A stretch of DNA of 64,000 nt from an uncultured Oscillibacter sp. Its GTDB lineage: Bacteria; Bacillota; Clostridia; Oscillospirales; Oscillospiraceae. Where the stretch lies: NCBI GenBank assembly GCA_910578935.1, contig CAJTSM010000009.1, positions 62,001 to 126,000 of the forward strand, read 5' to 3'. Made by a program: the position numbers and the translations under genes. Position 1 is the first letter of the stretch; every line of letters begins with the position of its first letter. This document shows, piece by piece, positions 42,617 through 51,567 of the stretch. The notes beneath the pieces are model-generated. The model was not told where the DNA came from, ran no database searches, and saw only the letters and a program-made list of their open reading frames with translations.

Positions 42617-44288
42617 TTTTATGCTTCCGCATGGCCTGATAGTAGGCCGTATATTCCTGTTCCAGTGTTTCTGGCTCTGGCGCTGTCCACAAGCCAATGG
42701 TGTTGTAATAGATGTCCACACGCTGATGCCGTTTGCCGTTCAGTTTGTCGGGTTTGGACACCACAATTTTGTCGATGAACTCGTGGACGATTTCAGGCGT
42801 TAGCTCCGTTAACCGGGTCACCTGTCTGGCCCGCTCAATAAACCGCTGCAAGTCAGCGGCCTTGTCCGTGGTGGCTTCCAAACTGGCCTCCAACTCTGGA
42901 ATATCCGCTTTCAACTGCCGCTGCTCATTTTCCAGCGATACCGTCAGCGTGGTGAAACGCTCCTCGGACAGCAGCCCCTTGGTCATGTCCTCGTAGCTTT
43001 TTTGGATAAGCTGGTCGATTTCCGACACCCGCTGCTTGGCTTTGTCCAACTCCCGTCGCTTGGCGGTCAGTTCTTTCTTCTCTTGCAGGCCGAACCGTTC
43101 CATCTGCTCTTGAGCAAACCGCTTTTCATAGACCTGGACGTACCATAAGAGCCTTTGCAGTCCCTCGAGAACAAGCTGTTCTACAATCTTTTCCCGAATG
43201 TAGTGAGCGGAACACAGGTCGGTATTTTTGCGGTAGCCGGAACAGAAAAAGTAGGCTTGCTCCCGCTTGTAGTTGTTAGTGGCGCTGTATCCCAGTTTGC
43301 TCCCGCAGTCGGCGCAGTAGAGAAGCGCGGAGAACATACTCACAGCGCCCGTCCTTGTGGGCCTGCGGCGGTGCTGGCGGAGGGTCTGGACAAGGGCAAA
43401 GGTTTCACGGTCGATGATAGCGGGGTGGGTGTTGGGGAACACTTTCCATTCCTCTTGCGGCCTGTCCAACTGCTTTTTCAGTTTGAAAGACTGCCGGTAA
43501 GTACGGAAGTTTACCGTGTCGCCCACATACTCCTGCCTGTCCAGAATTTCCGCTACTGTGTGCGAGCACCATTTGTGCGGGTATTCGGGAAGTTTGGTCG
43601 GACAGTTCACGCCGACGCTGCGCTGGTATTCGCTTGGCGTCAGCACACCGTCAGCCTTTAACCGCTTGGCAATCTGCGTAGGTCCCAGGCCGCTAATACA
43701 CATCTGAAATATCCGCTGTACCACCTGTGCTGTCGGTTCGTCCACGATCCAGTTGCTTTTATCTTCGGGGTCTTTCTTGTAGCCATAGGGAACATTTGTG
43801 GTCAGCGGTATCCCGGCGTTGCCACGGCTCTGCATGACACGGCGTACCTTATCGCTCGTATTTTTCGCGTGCCACTCATTGAACAAATCTTGCATTGGAA
43901 CGATGTCGCTGACGCCATTTGCGGTGTCGATGTTGTCCATGATGGCGATGTACCGCACATTCAGCTGGACAAAATCTTCTTCCAGAAGCTGGCCTACCAC
44001 AAGGCGGTTCCGGCCCAGTCGGGAATGGTCTTTAACCACCAAATTTGCCACAAGCCCCTGTTCGGCTAATTCCATGATCTCCATAAAGGCCGGTCTTGTG
44101 AACGAAACGCCTGAGTAGCCGTCATCAAAGAAAAATCTTGGATTTGGCAGGCGGTTGTCGCTGGCGAACTTCTCCAAAATAGCCCTTTGATTCTGGATGC
44201 TGCCTGAGATACCCTCTTTCTCGTCGTCACGGGACAATCTGGCGTATAACGCTGTAATTCTCTGATTATTTGGCTGCTTTTTCTTCAA
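42606..44288 (-). CDS. Large serine recombinase, TnpX-like
   Basis: A 560-residue recombinase. The N-terminal resolvase domain (about 10-150) has the catalytic serine in GISGSIQNQR (Ser30) and HSRLGRNRL. A recombinase domain follows (about 170-280; VPYGYKKDPEDKSNWIVDE). Next come a zinc ribbon (CADCGSKLGYS ... FFCSGYRKNTDLC, about 325-355), a coiled-coil (about 370-460) and a DUF4368-type C-terminus. It excises and inserts the element. The start is TTG, 7 nt after AAAGGAG. Length is shorter than Tn4451 TnpX (about 700 residues). Confidence 0.9.
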   Translation of the reverse strand: MKKKQPNNQRITALYARLSRDDEKEGISGSIQNQRAILEKFASDNRLPNPRFFFDDGYSGVSFTRPAFMEIMELAEQGLVANLVVKDHSRLGRNRLVVGQLLEEDFVQLNVRYIAIMDNIDTANGVSDIVPMQDLFNEWHAKNTSDKVRRVMQSRGNAGIPLTTNVPYGYKKDPEDKSNWIVDEPTAQVVQRIFQMCISGLGPTQIAKRLKADGVLTPSEYQRSVGVNCPTKLPEYPHKWCSHTVAEILDRQEYVGDTVNFRTYRQSFKLKKQLDRPQEEWKVFPNTHPAIIDRETFALVQTLRQHRRRPTRTGAVSMFSALLYCADCGSKLGYSATNNYKREQAYFFCSGYRKNTDLCSAHYIREKIVEQLVLEGLQRLLWYVQVYEKRFAQEQMERFGLQEKKELTAKRRELDKAKQRVSEIDQLIQKSYEDMTKGLLSEERFTTLTVSLENEQRQLKADIPELEASLEATTDKAADLQRFIERARQVTRLTELTPEIVHEFIDKIVVSKPDKLNGKRHQRVDIYYNTIGLWTAPEPETLEQEYTAYYQAMRKHKRTA

Positions 44289-44371
44289 AATGCGCTCCTT
44301 TCCGCAGCCGGATGTGATATGAATTGCAGGGTATTATTATCATACCACATCCGGCGCAAGACTTCAACACT

Positions 44372-44641
44372 TTACAGTGTGATATTTTGATTGAGAATGC
44401 GATTTACTTTCCCGTCTGCGGTTTCAGCGCCCTTGCTGAAATGGGCGTTGACGGTGTAGATGGTGCCGCCGATCTCCCGCTCAAAGCTGATGGGGTGGAT
44501 GTACTGATGTTCTTTCAGCCAGTCCAGCCGTTCCTCATGGGATAGACCGGCGAGGAAAGCCGCCGTTTCATCTACCTTTTCCATCACTTTATCGTAAATT
44601 TTTGCTTCTTGCTCGGTCAATTCAATCTGAAAAATGTTCAT
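44372..44641 (-). CDS. TnpW-like transposon-encoded protein
   Basis: An 89-residue protein. The last 40 residues (REIGGTIYTVNAHFSKGAET ... KVNRIL) resemble TnpW proteins of Tn4451-like elements, preceded here by a helical extension (EQEAKIYDKVMEKVDETAAFL). Its ATG overlaps the relaxase stop (ATGA), so it is coupled to the mobilization genes. Its function is unknown. Confidence 0.65.
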   Translation of the reverse strand: MNIFQIELTEQEAKIYDKVMEKVDETAAFLAGLSHEERLDWLKEHQYIHPISFEREIGGTIYTVNAHFSKGAETADGKVNRILNQNITL

Positions 44642-46020
44642 CTGGCAGCAATCCTTTCTCTGCGTTTATCCTGTGCATGGCCCATGCGCTGGGTCTGCAT
44701 TTTCTGTTCCAGCTTCAAGTTCTCTTTCATCCTGTTGCTCCGGGAAAGTACGCTTTCGGCGGTTTTAATGTCTTTTCGGCAAACGGCCATCGCCGCCGTC
44801 AGCCGGTCACGCTGGGCCTTGATCTGGGCAATTTCAGCCCCATCGTCACAGCGGCGCAGACGGTTATAGCATTTCTGGCGGGCGGCTCCCAGTTCCTTTA
44901 TTTCAGCCTGTTTTATGCTGATGAAGTCCGCAACATCTTCCGGTGTGTCCAGCTTTTCCCGGCAAATCAACTGCGCTTGTTGGCTGATTGCGTCCAAGTG
45001 ACGGCATTCCTCCCGCAGTTCCGGGGATAGAGGGCGGTGCTTGCTCTCTTTGGGAAGAATACCCAAACAGTAGCAATAGTGGAGATACAGCCCACGGAAC
45101 CCACCGATTTTCTTTACTGCGCTGAAAGCACCATTCAGCCGCAGGCGTTTGGGTCGCGTCTGCTGGATAGGCATAGGCTTGTACCGCTGATAGCTGAAGT
45201 CGTGGGCATACCGCTGGCGGTTTTCCTCAATCCGCTCCCGAAGGGCCGGGAGATCGTATTCCTCCCCCAGCCGGTACAGCCGCACCGCCTTTTTGCTCCC
45301 GATCCGCCGTAGGGTGGCGTACTTGTGGGCGGGGTTGGCGTCCAGTTCATAGCCCTGCTCCCGGAGGGCTTTCCGCAAGTCGTTCCCGTCCACGCTGACC
45401 TTGAGGGCTGCGTCCAGGGCTTCCCGCATCAGGTTGTACTTGGTGGGTTCGCCGTTCTTTTCAGCAAAGTAAATGCTTCGGGGCGTTTTCCCCTTCGGAT
45501 CTTTGATGGTGGAAAGCTGGTATTCCCTGCATAAATCGTCTGATAACTGGCGAAACTGATAGTAGGCCCGTTTGCCGCAGTTGAATTTCCTGCCGTCCCA
45601 CAGGCCCACGGAATTAACGACAAAGTGATTGTGATAGGTGCCGGTGTTGAAGTGGGTGGCGACAAGTACCTGATACTCGTCCCCCCACATCCGCTTTGCC
45701 AGTTCTACCCCAAGCTGGTGGCACAGCTCCGGGGTGACTTCACCGGGTTTGAAACTTTGGTAGGCGTGATAAGCCATGTTACCGCCCGTCTTGCCAAACC
45801 GCTCTTTTACCGCCTGCATTTCCTGAAAAGCGGTGTCCCGGTTGCAGTTTACGCCGGTGACGAACATGGCCCATTCCTCACCCTCAATGGTCTTTTCCTC
45901 GTTGGCGGCGTAATGGAGAACCTGTTGTAAATCCGAGTAGACGGTCTTATCCGGGTTTTGGGCGTAGTCCACTACACGGGCCAGACTGTCCTTAACGGGC
46001 CAGATTTTAGTTGTCGCCAT
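44638..46020 (-). CDS. Relaxase / mobilization nuclease (MobA/VirD2-like)
   Basis: A 460-residue relaxase. The metal-binding triad reads THFNTGTYHNHFVVNSV (about 121-137) and the N-terminal tyrosines near 19-28 are candidates for nicking. The first 280 residues are the catalytic domain and the last 150 are helical. It would nick oriT and pilot a single strand through a helper's conjugation channel, equivalent to TnpZ of Tn4451. It overlaps MobC upstream and TnpW-like downstream. Confidence 0.9.
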   Translation of the reverse strand: MATTKIWPVKDSLARVVDYAQNPDKTVYSDLQQVLHYAANEEKTIEGEEWAMFVTGVNCNRDTAFQEMQAVKERFGKTGGNMAYHAYQSFKPGEVTPELCHQLGVELAKRMWGDEYQVLVATHFNTGTYHNHFVVNSVGLWDGRKFNCGKRAYYQFRQLSDDLCREYQLSTIKDPKGKTPRSIYFAEKNGEPTKYNLMREALDAALKVSVDGNDLRKALREQGYELDANPAHKYATLRRIGSKKAVRLYRLGEEYDLPALRERIEENRQRYAHDFSYQRYKPMPIQQTRPKRLRLNGAFSAVKKIGGFRGLYLHYCYCLGILPKESKHRPLSPELREECRHLDAISQQAQLICREKLDTPEDVADFISIKQAEIKELGAARQKCYNRLRRCDDGAEIAQIKAQRDRLTAAMAVCRKDIKTAESVLSRSNRMKENLKLEQKMQTQRMGHAQDKRRERIAAR

Positions 46021-46312
46021 CGTCTACACCTCCGCTGGTGTAGGCCGTCAGGATTTGCCCTGCCAACTCGTCCAGTTGGGCCGCTGTCCGCTCCACAGGC
46101 TGGGTGGTGAGGTTGTCCCGCAGGGCGTTTACTTGCTGATAGAGGGTCTGGAATCGCTGGCGGGAGAATGCCGTAGCGGGTTTCCCCGCGCCTACCCGCC
46201 GGAGATACCCGGACAGGGACAGGCCACACCGTCTGGCCTGACGCTCCAGCTTCCGCTTCTCCTGCTCAGTCACCCGCACCTGGATGGCTGTCGTTCTCTT
46301 TCTGTCGGTCAT
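46007..46312 (-). CDS. MobC-family relaxosome protein
   Basis: A 101-residue protein. The N-terminal ribbon-helix-helix (TTAIQVRVTEQEKRKLERQARRCGLSLSGYLRR) and the C-terminal helix are typical of MobC, which helps the relaxase open oriT. AAAGGAG lies 8 nt upstream of the ATG. Its stop overlaps the relaxase start. The palindrome array at 46506-46794 lies just upstream and is a natural candidate for its binding site. Confidence 0.85.
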   Translation of the reverse strand: MTDRKRTTAIQVRVTEQEKRKLERQARRCGLSLSGYLRRVGAGKPATAFSRQRFQTLYQQVNALRDNLTTQPVERTAAQLDELAGQILTAYTSGGVDDGDN

Positions 46313-46505
46313 TTGATCCGCTCCTTTCTGGCCGGGGTGATAGGGGTGGAACCCCTCTCGGCGCAAAGCGTCGCCCGCTTTTGGGGTGCCCCCGGCAACA
46401 CAAAAGCTATGCTCGCTACCCCACAAGACAGGGTTGCGGGATGTCGGTCAGTGGCTTCTTCTTTGCGGGGCGTTGGGGGTCAATGGTTTTCAGCGTGTTC
46501 ACCAT

Positions 46506-46794
46506 AGTGGCATCATTGGTGATGCCACTCAAAGGTGACGGCACATGACGGCAATTCTGCCGTCACGCCGCTGGCCCCGTCCAAACAGTGACGGCAAATA
46601 GGGCCATTTTTGCCGTCATCCTGTTTTCAAATGGCCGATGTGACGTCAATTTTGGTGCCACGACTGCTGACCTCGCCCATATAGTGACGGCACATGACGC
46701 CAATTTTGGCGTCACAGTCGGTGCTGAGGTTAGTAGACGGCAAAATGCCGTCATGGTGGTTTGGTGCAGTTCATGTGACGGTGATCTGCCGTCA
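46506..46794. repeat. Array of TGACGNCA palindromes, possible oriT region
   Basis: Five dyads of TGACGGCA with TGCCGTCA or close variants lie at 46546-46565, 46589-46618, 46695-46714, 46735-46753 and 46776-46794. There are extra direct TGACGGCA copies at 46536 and 46685, a TGACGTCA at 46641 and an unrelated 10-bp dyad AGTGGCATCA/TGATGCCACT at 46506-46529. In the third dyad both arms change together (TGACGCCA/TGGCGTCA), keeping the pairing. Its place upstream of mobC suggests oriT or a MobC/relaxase binding array. No convincing gene lies in 46313-47098. Confidence 0.6.
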
Positions 46795-46925
46795 CCCAGC
46801 TTTGCCGTTCTTCCCGAATAGCGTTCCTGCCCCTTTTCAGCGGCGTTGTTTCGCTCCCTCCCCGGCGGAGATCGTGGCGGAGTATCCCATTCAGACGGTC
46901 ATTCAGTTGTCAGGGGCAAAAAAGA

Positions 46926-47004
46926 AGCCGGTACATAGACGCACCAACCCCAGCAGGAGCTTTCCTCTCGCTGGGGTTCTTGTGTGGTTGTCTATGTACC
47001 GGCT
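46926..47004. repeat. Two-part 79-base hairpin between mob genes and the RM operon
   Basis: A perfect 15-bp outer stem, AGCCGGTACATAGAC with its complement (46926-46940 and 46990-47004), and an inner stem AACCCCAGC/GCTGGGGTT (46946-46954 and 46970-46978). It lies downstream of the HEPN gene and upstream of mobC. Function could be transcription termination, oriT structure or a regulatory RNA. Confidence 0.6.
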
Positions 47005-47098
47005 GAAAGCCGTATTCAGTTCGCCCATCAATTGGGAATTTTAGTTTAGCATATGGAACGGGTGTTTGTCAATAGGAGAAAACACATTTTACCGATTG

Positions 47099-47872
47099 TT
47101 AGTTCAGTTCTTTTAATATGGCCGAAAGAAGTAGGTAGGCATATTTATACACTTCGTTGGAATTTGTGTCTGGATATACTTCACCATGCATCAAAGAACA
47201 TCGCAGCAAATAGAGGACTTCAATAACTCCACGGCTAACCTTTGATCGTTCTGAAATAAATATGATGTTATTCTCCCTGTCCTTGGTAAGTACACTTTCT
47301 GTGTTATATGGTTGCACTTCTTTATAAAATGCGTGGCACTGACCTTGCTGCTCAACACCCAATTTTTTGAAATCTGGATGAATGTCTAAGGCAGATTCAT
47401 CATATACTTCCTGTTCAAAACGGAAAAGCTCTACGGTCGGATTGTTCTTTCTTGATACAACAGTAATCACACCTTGGCGAGATCGTTGTACTTTATAATG
47501 AGTCTGACGATAATCACTTTCCGCAATGGTTTTCGGATTGTTAATGGCAATTTCAGAAAATGAGATTTGTTGGGTCACGCCACCACGTTCTTGGGTTGCA
47601 ATTGTAGCATTAACAAGTGCTTCTTGCAGCTTTGATAGGCTTTCACGAAACACTAATGCCTTTTGTGAGTTGTTGTTTCCATCTAAAAATGTTTCTATAT
47701 ACCCCTTAAACCGGTTGTTTTGCATCTTGATTTTTTCAATAATCTCCCTGTCACTGCGCTCTGTATATTCTGAGCGGTACCATGAGTTAAAAGCAATCCA
47801 CGCTTTAATAAAAGCAGAGAAGTAGTCAATATTGAGATCAATTTCTTTGATCCAGTCTTTGTAGGTAGGCAT
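47099..47872 (-). CDS. HEPN-domain protein in the RM operon
   Basis: A 257-residue protein. Near the N-terminus FIKAWIAFNSWYRSEYTERSD is typical of HEPN helices, and near the C-terminus YLLRCSLMHGEVYPD holds R224-x4-H229, the HEPN RNase motif. The 130 residues between are mixed alpha/beta. Many HEPN proteins with an intact R-x4-6-H are metal-independent RNases used in abortive infection. The ATG overlaps the specificity-subunit stop (TGATG), so it is translated with the RM genes. No relative with known activity is recognised. Confidence 0.7.
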   Translation of the reverse strand: MPTYKDWIKEIDLNIDYFSAFIKAWIAFNSWYRSEYTERSDREIIEKIKMQNNRFKGYIETFLDGNNNSQKALVFRESLSKLQEALVNATIATQERGGVTQQISFSEIAINNPKTIAESDYRQTHYKVQRSRQGVITVVSRKNNPTVELFRFEQEVYDESALDIHPDFKKLGVEQQGQCHAFYKEVQPYNTESVLTKDRENNIIFISERSKVSRGVIEVLYLLRCSLMHGEVYPDTNSNEVYKYAYLLLSAILKELN

Positions 47873-49302
47873 CACCCGTTGCCCCCTTTCTCTTTCAACC
47901 ACGCCATAGCGGCATCTTCCCCTTGCTCAATAGCCAACTCCACCGCTCGCTTGGCATAATCAAGGAGTTGTTCCGATTGCCGGCGAAGGAAAAACGATTG
48001 CTGTACCATTTGAGATAGCTTTTGCTGTTCTGACATATCCAGTATAGGGATAATGACTTGCTGGATTTCAGAAGGCTTCCAGTGCTGAATGACAGCACCA
48101 CTGGCCGCTCGCTCAGCTTGTAACTGTACTGCGGGAGAATTTAGCACTAAAGTCAGATAGTCAGGCAACACCTCTTCTGTGTCCTTAATTGTCAACTGGA
48201 GCAAGGCACTGGAGGTGATGAATTGGGCATCTTCTTCCAATTTGTAAGCAATTCCTACACTACCGTCTTTGGAGAACAGAATAGAATCCTTCTTGGGGAA
48301 CAATGCCTCTGGGTGTTCTACAATGTCCATCGGCAGCTTAATCTCCGGCTCTGAAATCCCCAACTTTGTAACATCGCTGACCCTTACAAAAGGAATACCT
48401 TCTACACCATATGATTCGCTCCCTGGCTCAATGGATTTTTGGATGTCAGCGATGCCATTAGTTCCACCAAGTTGCTTGGTTGTAAAGGCAGCTAATGCTG
48501 CAAACAGTCGATCATACTTCGGTTGATAATACTCAGCATCAAGGCGACCATTAGTTAAGAAGCTTTCTCGAAACGTTTTTATAGACATTGATTGATCACT
48601 AATTGATACGTCAAAACAGCTTATATTTCTTGCCAAAGTTGCCTCAGCCTTAGTATATAAGTTTGCAGCTTTTGCTTTTACATCTCTGTATTGTTCACAC
48701 AGATGTCGAATCACTTTCTGAAAATCGGATGTTGCCAAGTAGACATCAACTGCTTTTACCCTTGGCAGCGTGAGTTGATATTGAATTGTTAATTCCCTTT
48801 TCCTATAGAGCTGTTCATACCCATACTTGCAACGTAAAAATACCATTAGATAGTATGGGTCAATTCCTTTTATTTTTGATAACCCTAAAACAGTTCTTGA
48901 TAGTGCGACTGTTTCATAGTCCTCAACAATGCTTGCATAGCAAGGGGTACCAACCTTTGTAATTACAATTTCGCCTTGTGTCAAAAATGAAACTCCTTTG
49001 TTTGCTGTACCAAAAGAGTAAGGTATTTTCTCAAACCTGTCCTCTTGCTCTGCTGTAATAATTGGGAAGTCAATACAATCAACGCATCGAACGAAAGCGG
49101 TATCCCCTATAGAGTACAATTGCGTTGCGGCTGGATAGAAGGCGCTTGCCACGAAATTAGCGAATGCTCCGAGCTTCTTCGTGTGAACGTTTTCCAAATT
49201 CTGTGCAACCCGAATATACTCTTTCGCAAAATACTCAGCGTCAAATCGATCACCTAAATCAATTTGCGAAAAAAACACTTCACTGCATTCCAGCCCATCC
49301 AT
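47872..49302 (-). CDS. Restriction-modification specificity subunit (HsdS-like, two TRDs)
   Basis: A 476-residue S subunit with two target-recognition domains (about 45-220 and 270-450). Each has a KLGAFANF or KQLGGTNGIADIQ start and a helical conserved region after it. The C-terminal helix (LRRQSEQLLDYAKRAVELAIEQGEDAA) is typical. It would supply a bipartite recognition sequence to the nuclease-methylase. The start is ATG at 49302 or the adjoining TTG at 49305; the frame stays open about 40 more bases. It lies 44 bases after the methylase gene. Confidence 0.85.
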   Translation of the reverse strand: MDGLECSEVFFSQIDLGDRFDAEYFAKEYIRVAQNLENVHTKKLGAFANFVASAFYPAATQLYSIGDTAFVRCVDCIDFPIITAEQEDRFEKIPYSFGTANKGVSFLTQGEIVITKVGTPCYASIVEDYETVALSRTVLGLSKIKGIDPYYLMVFLRCKYGYEQLYRKRELTIQYQLTLPRVKAVDVYLATSDFQKVIRHLCEQYRDVKAKAANLYTKAEATLARNISCFDVSISDQSMSIKTFRESFLTNGRLDAEYYQPKYDRLFAALAAFTTKQLGGTNGIADIQKSIEPGSESYGVEGIPFVRVSDVTKLGISEPEIKLPMDIVEHPEALFPKKDSILFSKDGSVGIAYKLEEDAQFITSSALLQLTIKDTEEVLPDYLTLVLNSPAVQLQAERAASGAVIQHWKPSEIQQVIIPILDMSEQQKLSQMVQQSFFLRRQSEQLLDYAKRAVELAIEQGEDAAMAWLKEKGGNG

Positions 49303-49346
49303 CAAAGCCCTATATTTTGCTTTATTAAACGGCTCAACAGATGGGC

Positions 49347-51332
49347 CTACTGAAAAAAACTTAAACCTTCTTTCTTTGCAAATTCAACAAAAGCCTCCGC
49401 AATGCCGTCCTGAGTCATTCCATCGTGGTTATAAAGATCATGATCCACAATCAAATGCCCATGTGAATCGAGCAAGTTCTCTCCTGTCTTCGGATTTTTC
49501 ACGTAAATTTTTTCCCCGGAATTGTCTTTGCTTGGCTTTTGCATTGTAGCAAAGAAGATGGGGTAATCATCCTTTTTCGGGCACAACTCATCATCCCACT
49601 TTTGCACAAACAAAACTGAGGTTTTTGTTCCTGTATGGGGTTTAAATACATTGCCATGCAAACCTACAACAGCCAAAATGCGGCAGCGCTCGGCAATAAA
49701 TTCCCGAATATATTTGTCACTTGAATTGTTGAACCGACCTTGCGGAAGCACAATAGCCATACGCCCACCGGGCGCTAAGAAATTGAGATTTCTCTCAATA
49801 AAAAGGATATCTCTTCCGACCTTTTTTTGCCATTTACCAGTAGCATTTTTTCCCAGTTCATAGTGAGAAATAATAGTATTTTCCTTAATATCCCCAGCAA
49901 ACGGAGGATTTGCCATGACCAAGGAAAATTGGAACCGACTATAGTCTTTTGTGCCGGATGACTGCAATTTCTTCAGCTTTTTGAAGCCCGTATTGTAAAC
50001 ATCGTTCCAGTCCTCCTGTGTAATAATTTCACTCCAACGGGAGTAGTCTAAAGTGTTCAGGTGCAAAACATTTGTTTGTCCATCACCAGCAATCAGATTC
50101 AGGGTACGAGCTACGCGTACCGTTTTTTCATCAAAATCAATAGCAAATACTTTGTCTCGGACAAAGTTAATTTCGTCTGGGGTGCGTTCAGAAGCAGTGA
50201 AGTCTTCACCTGGCTCTAATCCCTTCGATATACGAATATCCTTCCATACCTTGAAGATACTATGAACAGTAAATCCTGAACTGCCGCAGGCCGTGTCGAT
50301 AATGGTATCCTTTTCTGTCGGATTCATCATCTTCACGCACATATCAATAACATAGCGGGGCGTAAAATACTGACCCTTTTCTCCTTTCTGTGCCTTGCTC
50401 ATCAAATATTCAAAGGCATCATCCACCACATCAAGATTGTTATTAAATAGTTTGATATCCTGTAAAGTCGAAACGCAAACGGCCAAGTGTGAGGGAGAAA
50501 GTAGGATTTTACTCTCATCCGCAAAGATGCCTTCCCATTTCCGCTTTGCATCATCGAAAAGCCCTTGAATTTTCTGCTTCAATTCAAAGTCGGTATCTCC
50601 GCTGTTGCGAAATTTCAGGTGAGCAGTTGGGTCATTGGCACAAATCAGTTCATCGTAGAGCTTTGCAAAAATAAGCTTAAATATCTCCTCGAACGAATCT
50701 ACCCCTGCGCTGGCAAGCACTTCGTCTTCCATTTCTTTGATTAAGGCACGGAGAGATCGCTTTTGTGTACTGATTCTGTCAATCTTTTTTAGATCGGCAT
50801 AAGTAAACTGCTCATTGACAACATCCGACAATCTTTGTGATGCCTTTGGAATGTCACTAATTGCTTCAAAGAAATTGGGGTCTTTACGGTTATAGTAGGA
50901 GATTTGCTCTCCATTTGTCCAGACACCAATAGGCGCACCAGTAGCATTACAGTATGACTTAAGCTGCTCTTTCCCTTCGGTAAGTTTTGGCTTCTTTAAT
51001 TCCACAATGATATATGGAATCGTAGGACGATCCTTATCCATAATGGCAATGTCAGCGCGTTTCACTTCCCGTCCAAAATGGATAGGGGCTTCCAACTGAA
51101 TCCTGTCGGTAGGGTAGCTGTATGTGTGAATGAGCACGTACAGATATAATTGCCGAACAGCTTCTTCTGGAGTCAATCTAATCTCTTTATCTCGTACTTG
51201 GCATTTCATGTATGGAACATCAGTCCCCCGTACAGTTTTGATAAAGACGGCACTTTCAATGGCAGCTATGGCTTTGGAATCGAAAAGCGAATCATCATAA
51301 GATGTACTCTTAAACAATTCATTTAGCTTCAT
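49347..51332 (-). CDS. Nuclease-N6-adenine methyltransferase fusion (type IIG/BcgI-like RM subunit)
   Basis: A 661-residue protein. An HSDR_N-type PD-(D/E)XK nuclease domain fills about residues 35-160, with D94 and E111-L-K113 as the catalytic set. A helical linker (180-310) leads to an N6-adenine methylase of HsdM type with motif X GQYFTPR (320-326), motif I DTACGSSGF (346-354) and motif IV NPPF (475-478). No helicase/translocase is present in it or nearby, so this is not a classical type I HsdM. The fused nuclease-methylase with a separate S subunit matches the BcgI design. Start overlaps the Phd-like stop (TAATG). Confidence 0.85.
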   Translation of the reverse strand: MKLNELFKSTSYDDSLFDSKAIAAIESAVFIKTVRGTDVPYMKCQVRDKEIRLTPEEAVRQLYLYVLIHTYSYPTDRIQLEAPIHFGREVKRADIAIMDKDRPTIPYIIVELKKPKLTEGKEQLKSYCNATGAPIGVWTNGEQISYYNRKDPNFFEAISDIPKASQRLSDVVNEQFTYADLKKIDRISTQKRSLRALIKEMEDEVLASAGVDSFEEIFKLIFAKLYDELICANDPTAHLKFRNSGDTDFELKQKIQGLFDDAKRKWEGIFADESKILLSPSHLAVCVSTLQDIKLFNNNLDVVDDAFEYLMSKAQKGEKGQYFTPRYVIDMCVKMMNPTEKDTIIDTACGSSGFTVHSIFKVWKDIRISKGLEPGEDFTASERTPDEINFVRDKVFAIDFDEKTVRVARTLNLIAGDGQTNVLHLNTLDYSRWSEIITQEDWNDVYNTGFKKLKKLQSSGTKDYSRFQFSLVMANPPFAGDIKENTIISHYELGKNATGKWQKKVGRDILFIERNLNFLAPGGRMAIVLPQGRFNNSSDKYIREFIAERCRILAVVGLHGNVFKPHTGTKTSVLFVQKWDDELCPKKDDYPIFFATMQKPSKDNSGEKIYVKNPKTGENLLDSHGHLIVDHDLYNHDGMTQDGIAEAFVEFAKKEGLSFFQ

Positions 51333-51532
51333 TATATATCTGCTCCTTTTTCTACAAGCCGTCTATACCGATCATACGAAATAATCACTGTGTGCGGCTT
51401 ACTATGTTTGATAACGGTCACTACTTTGTCCTTTTTGGAAACTTCGTCAAATATTTTTGATGCTTGACCTCTAAGAAATTCTGTTGCCGTATGTGGTTCG
51501 GGGACAATTCGTTTATTTGGTTCATCTGCCAT
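51332..51532 (-). CDS. Phd/YefM-family antitoxin-like regulator
   Basis: A 66-residue protein with the Phd/YefM core (LRGQASKIFDEVSKKDKVVTVIKHSKPHTVIISYDRYRRLVEKG). Phd proteins bind palindromic operators and usually neutralise a downstream toxin. Here the next gene is the RM fusion rather than a Doc/YoeB toxin, and its start overlaps this stop. GGGGG lies 7 nt before the ATG. The palindrome in its own promoter points to autorepression, so it may act as the operon's control protein. Confidence 0.8.
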   Translation of the reverse strand: MADEPNKRIVPEPHTATEFLRGQASKIFDEVSKKDKVVTVIKHSKPHTVIISYDRYRRLVEKGADI

Positions 51533-51567
51533 TCTTCGACCCCCTATAACACATTGTTACAAATAAT

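Noticed and set aside
46536..46794. CRISPR array
   Set aside because: Repeats are short palindromes with irregular spacing and no cas genes; treated as a palindrome array instead.
47872..51332. Classical type I restriction system
   Set aside because: No HsdR translocase is present, and the methylase carries its own N-terminal nuclease domain; a BcgI-like type is a better fit.
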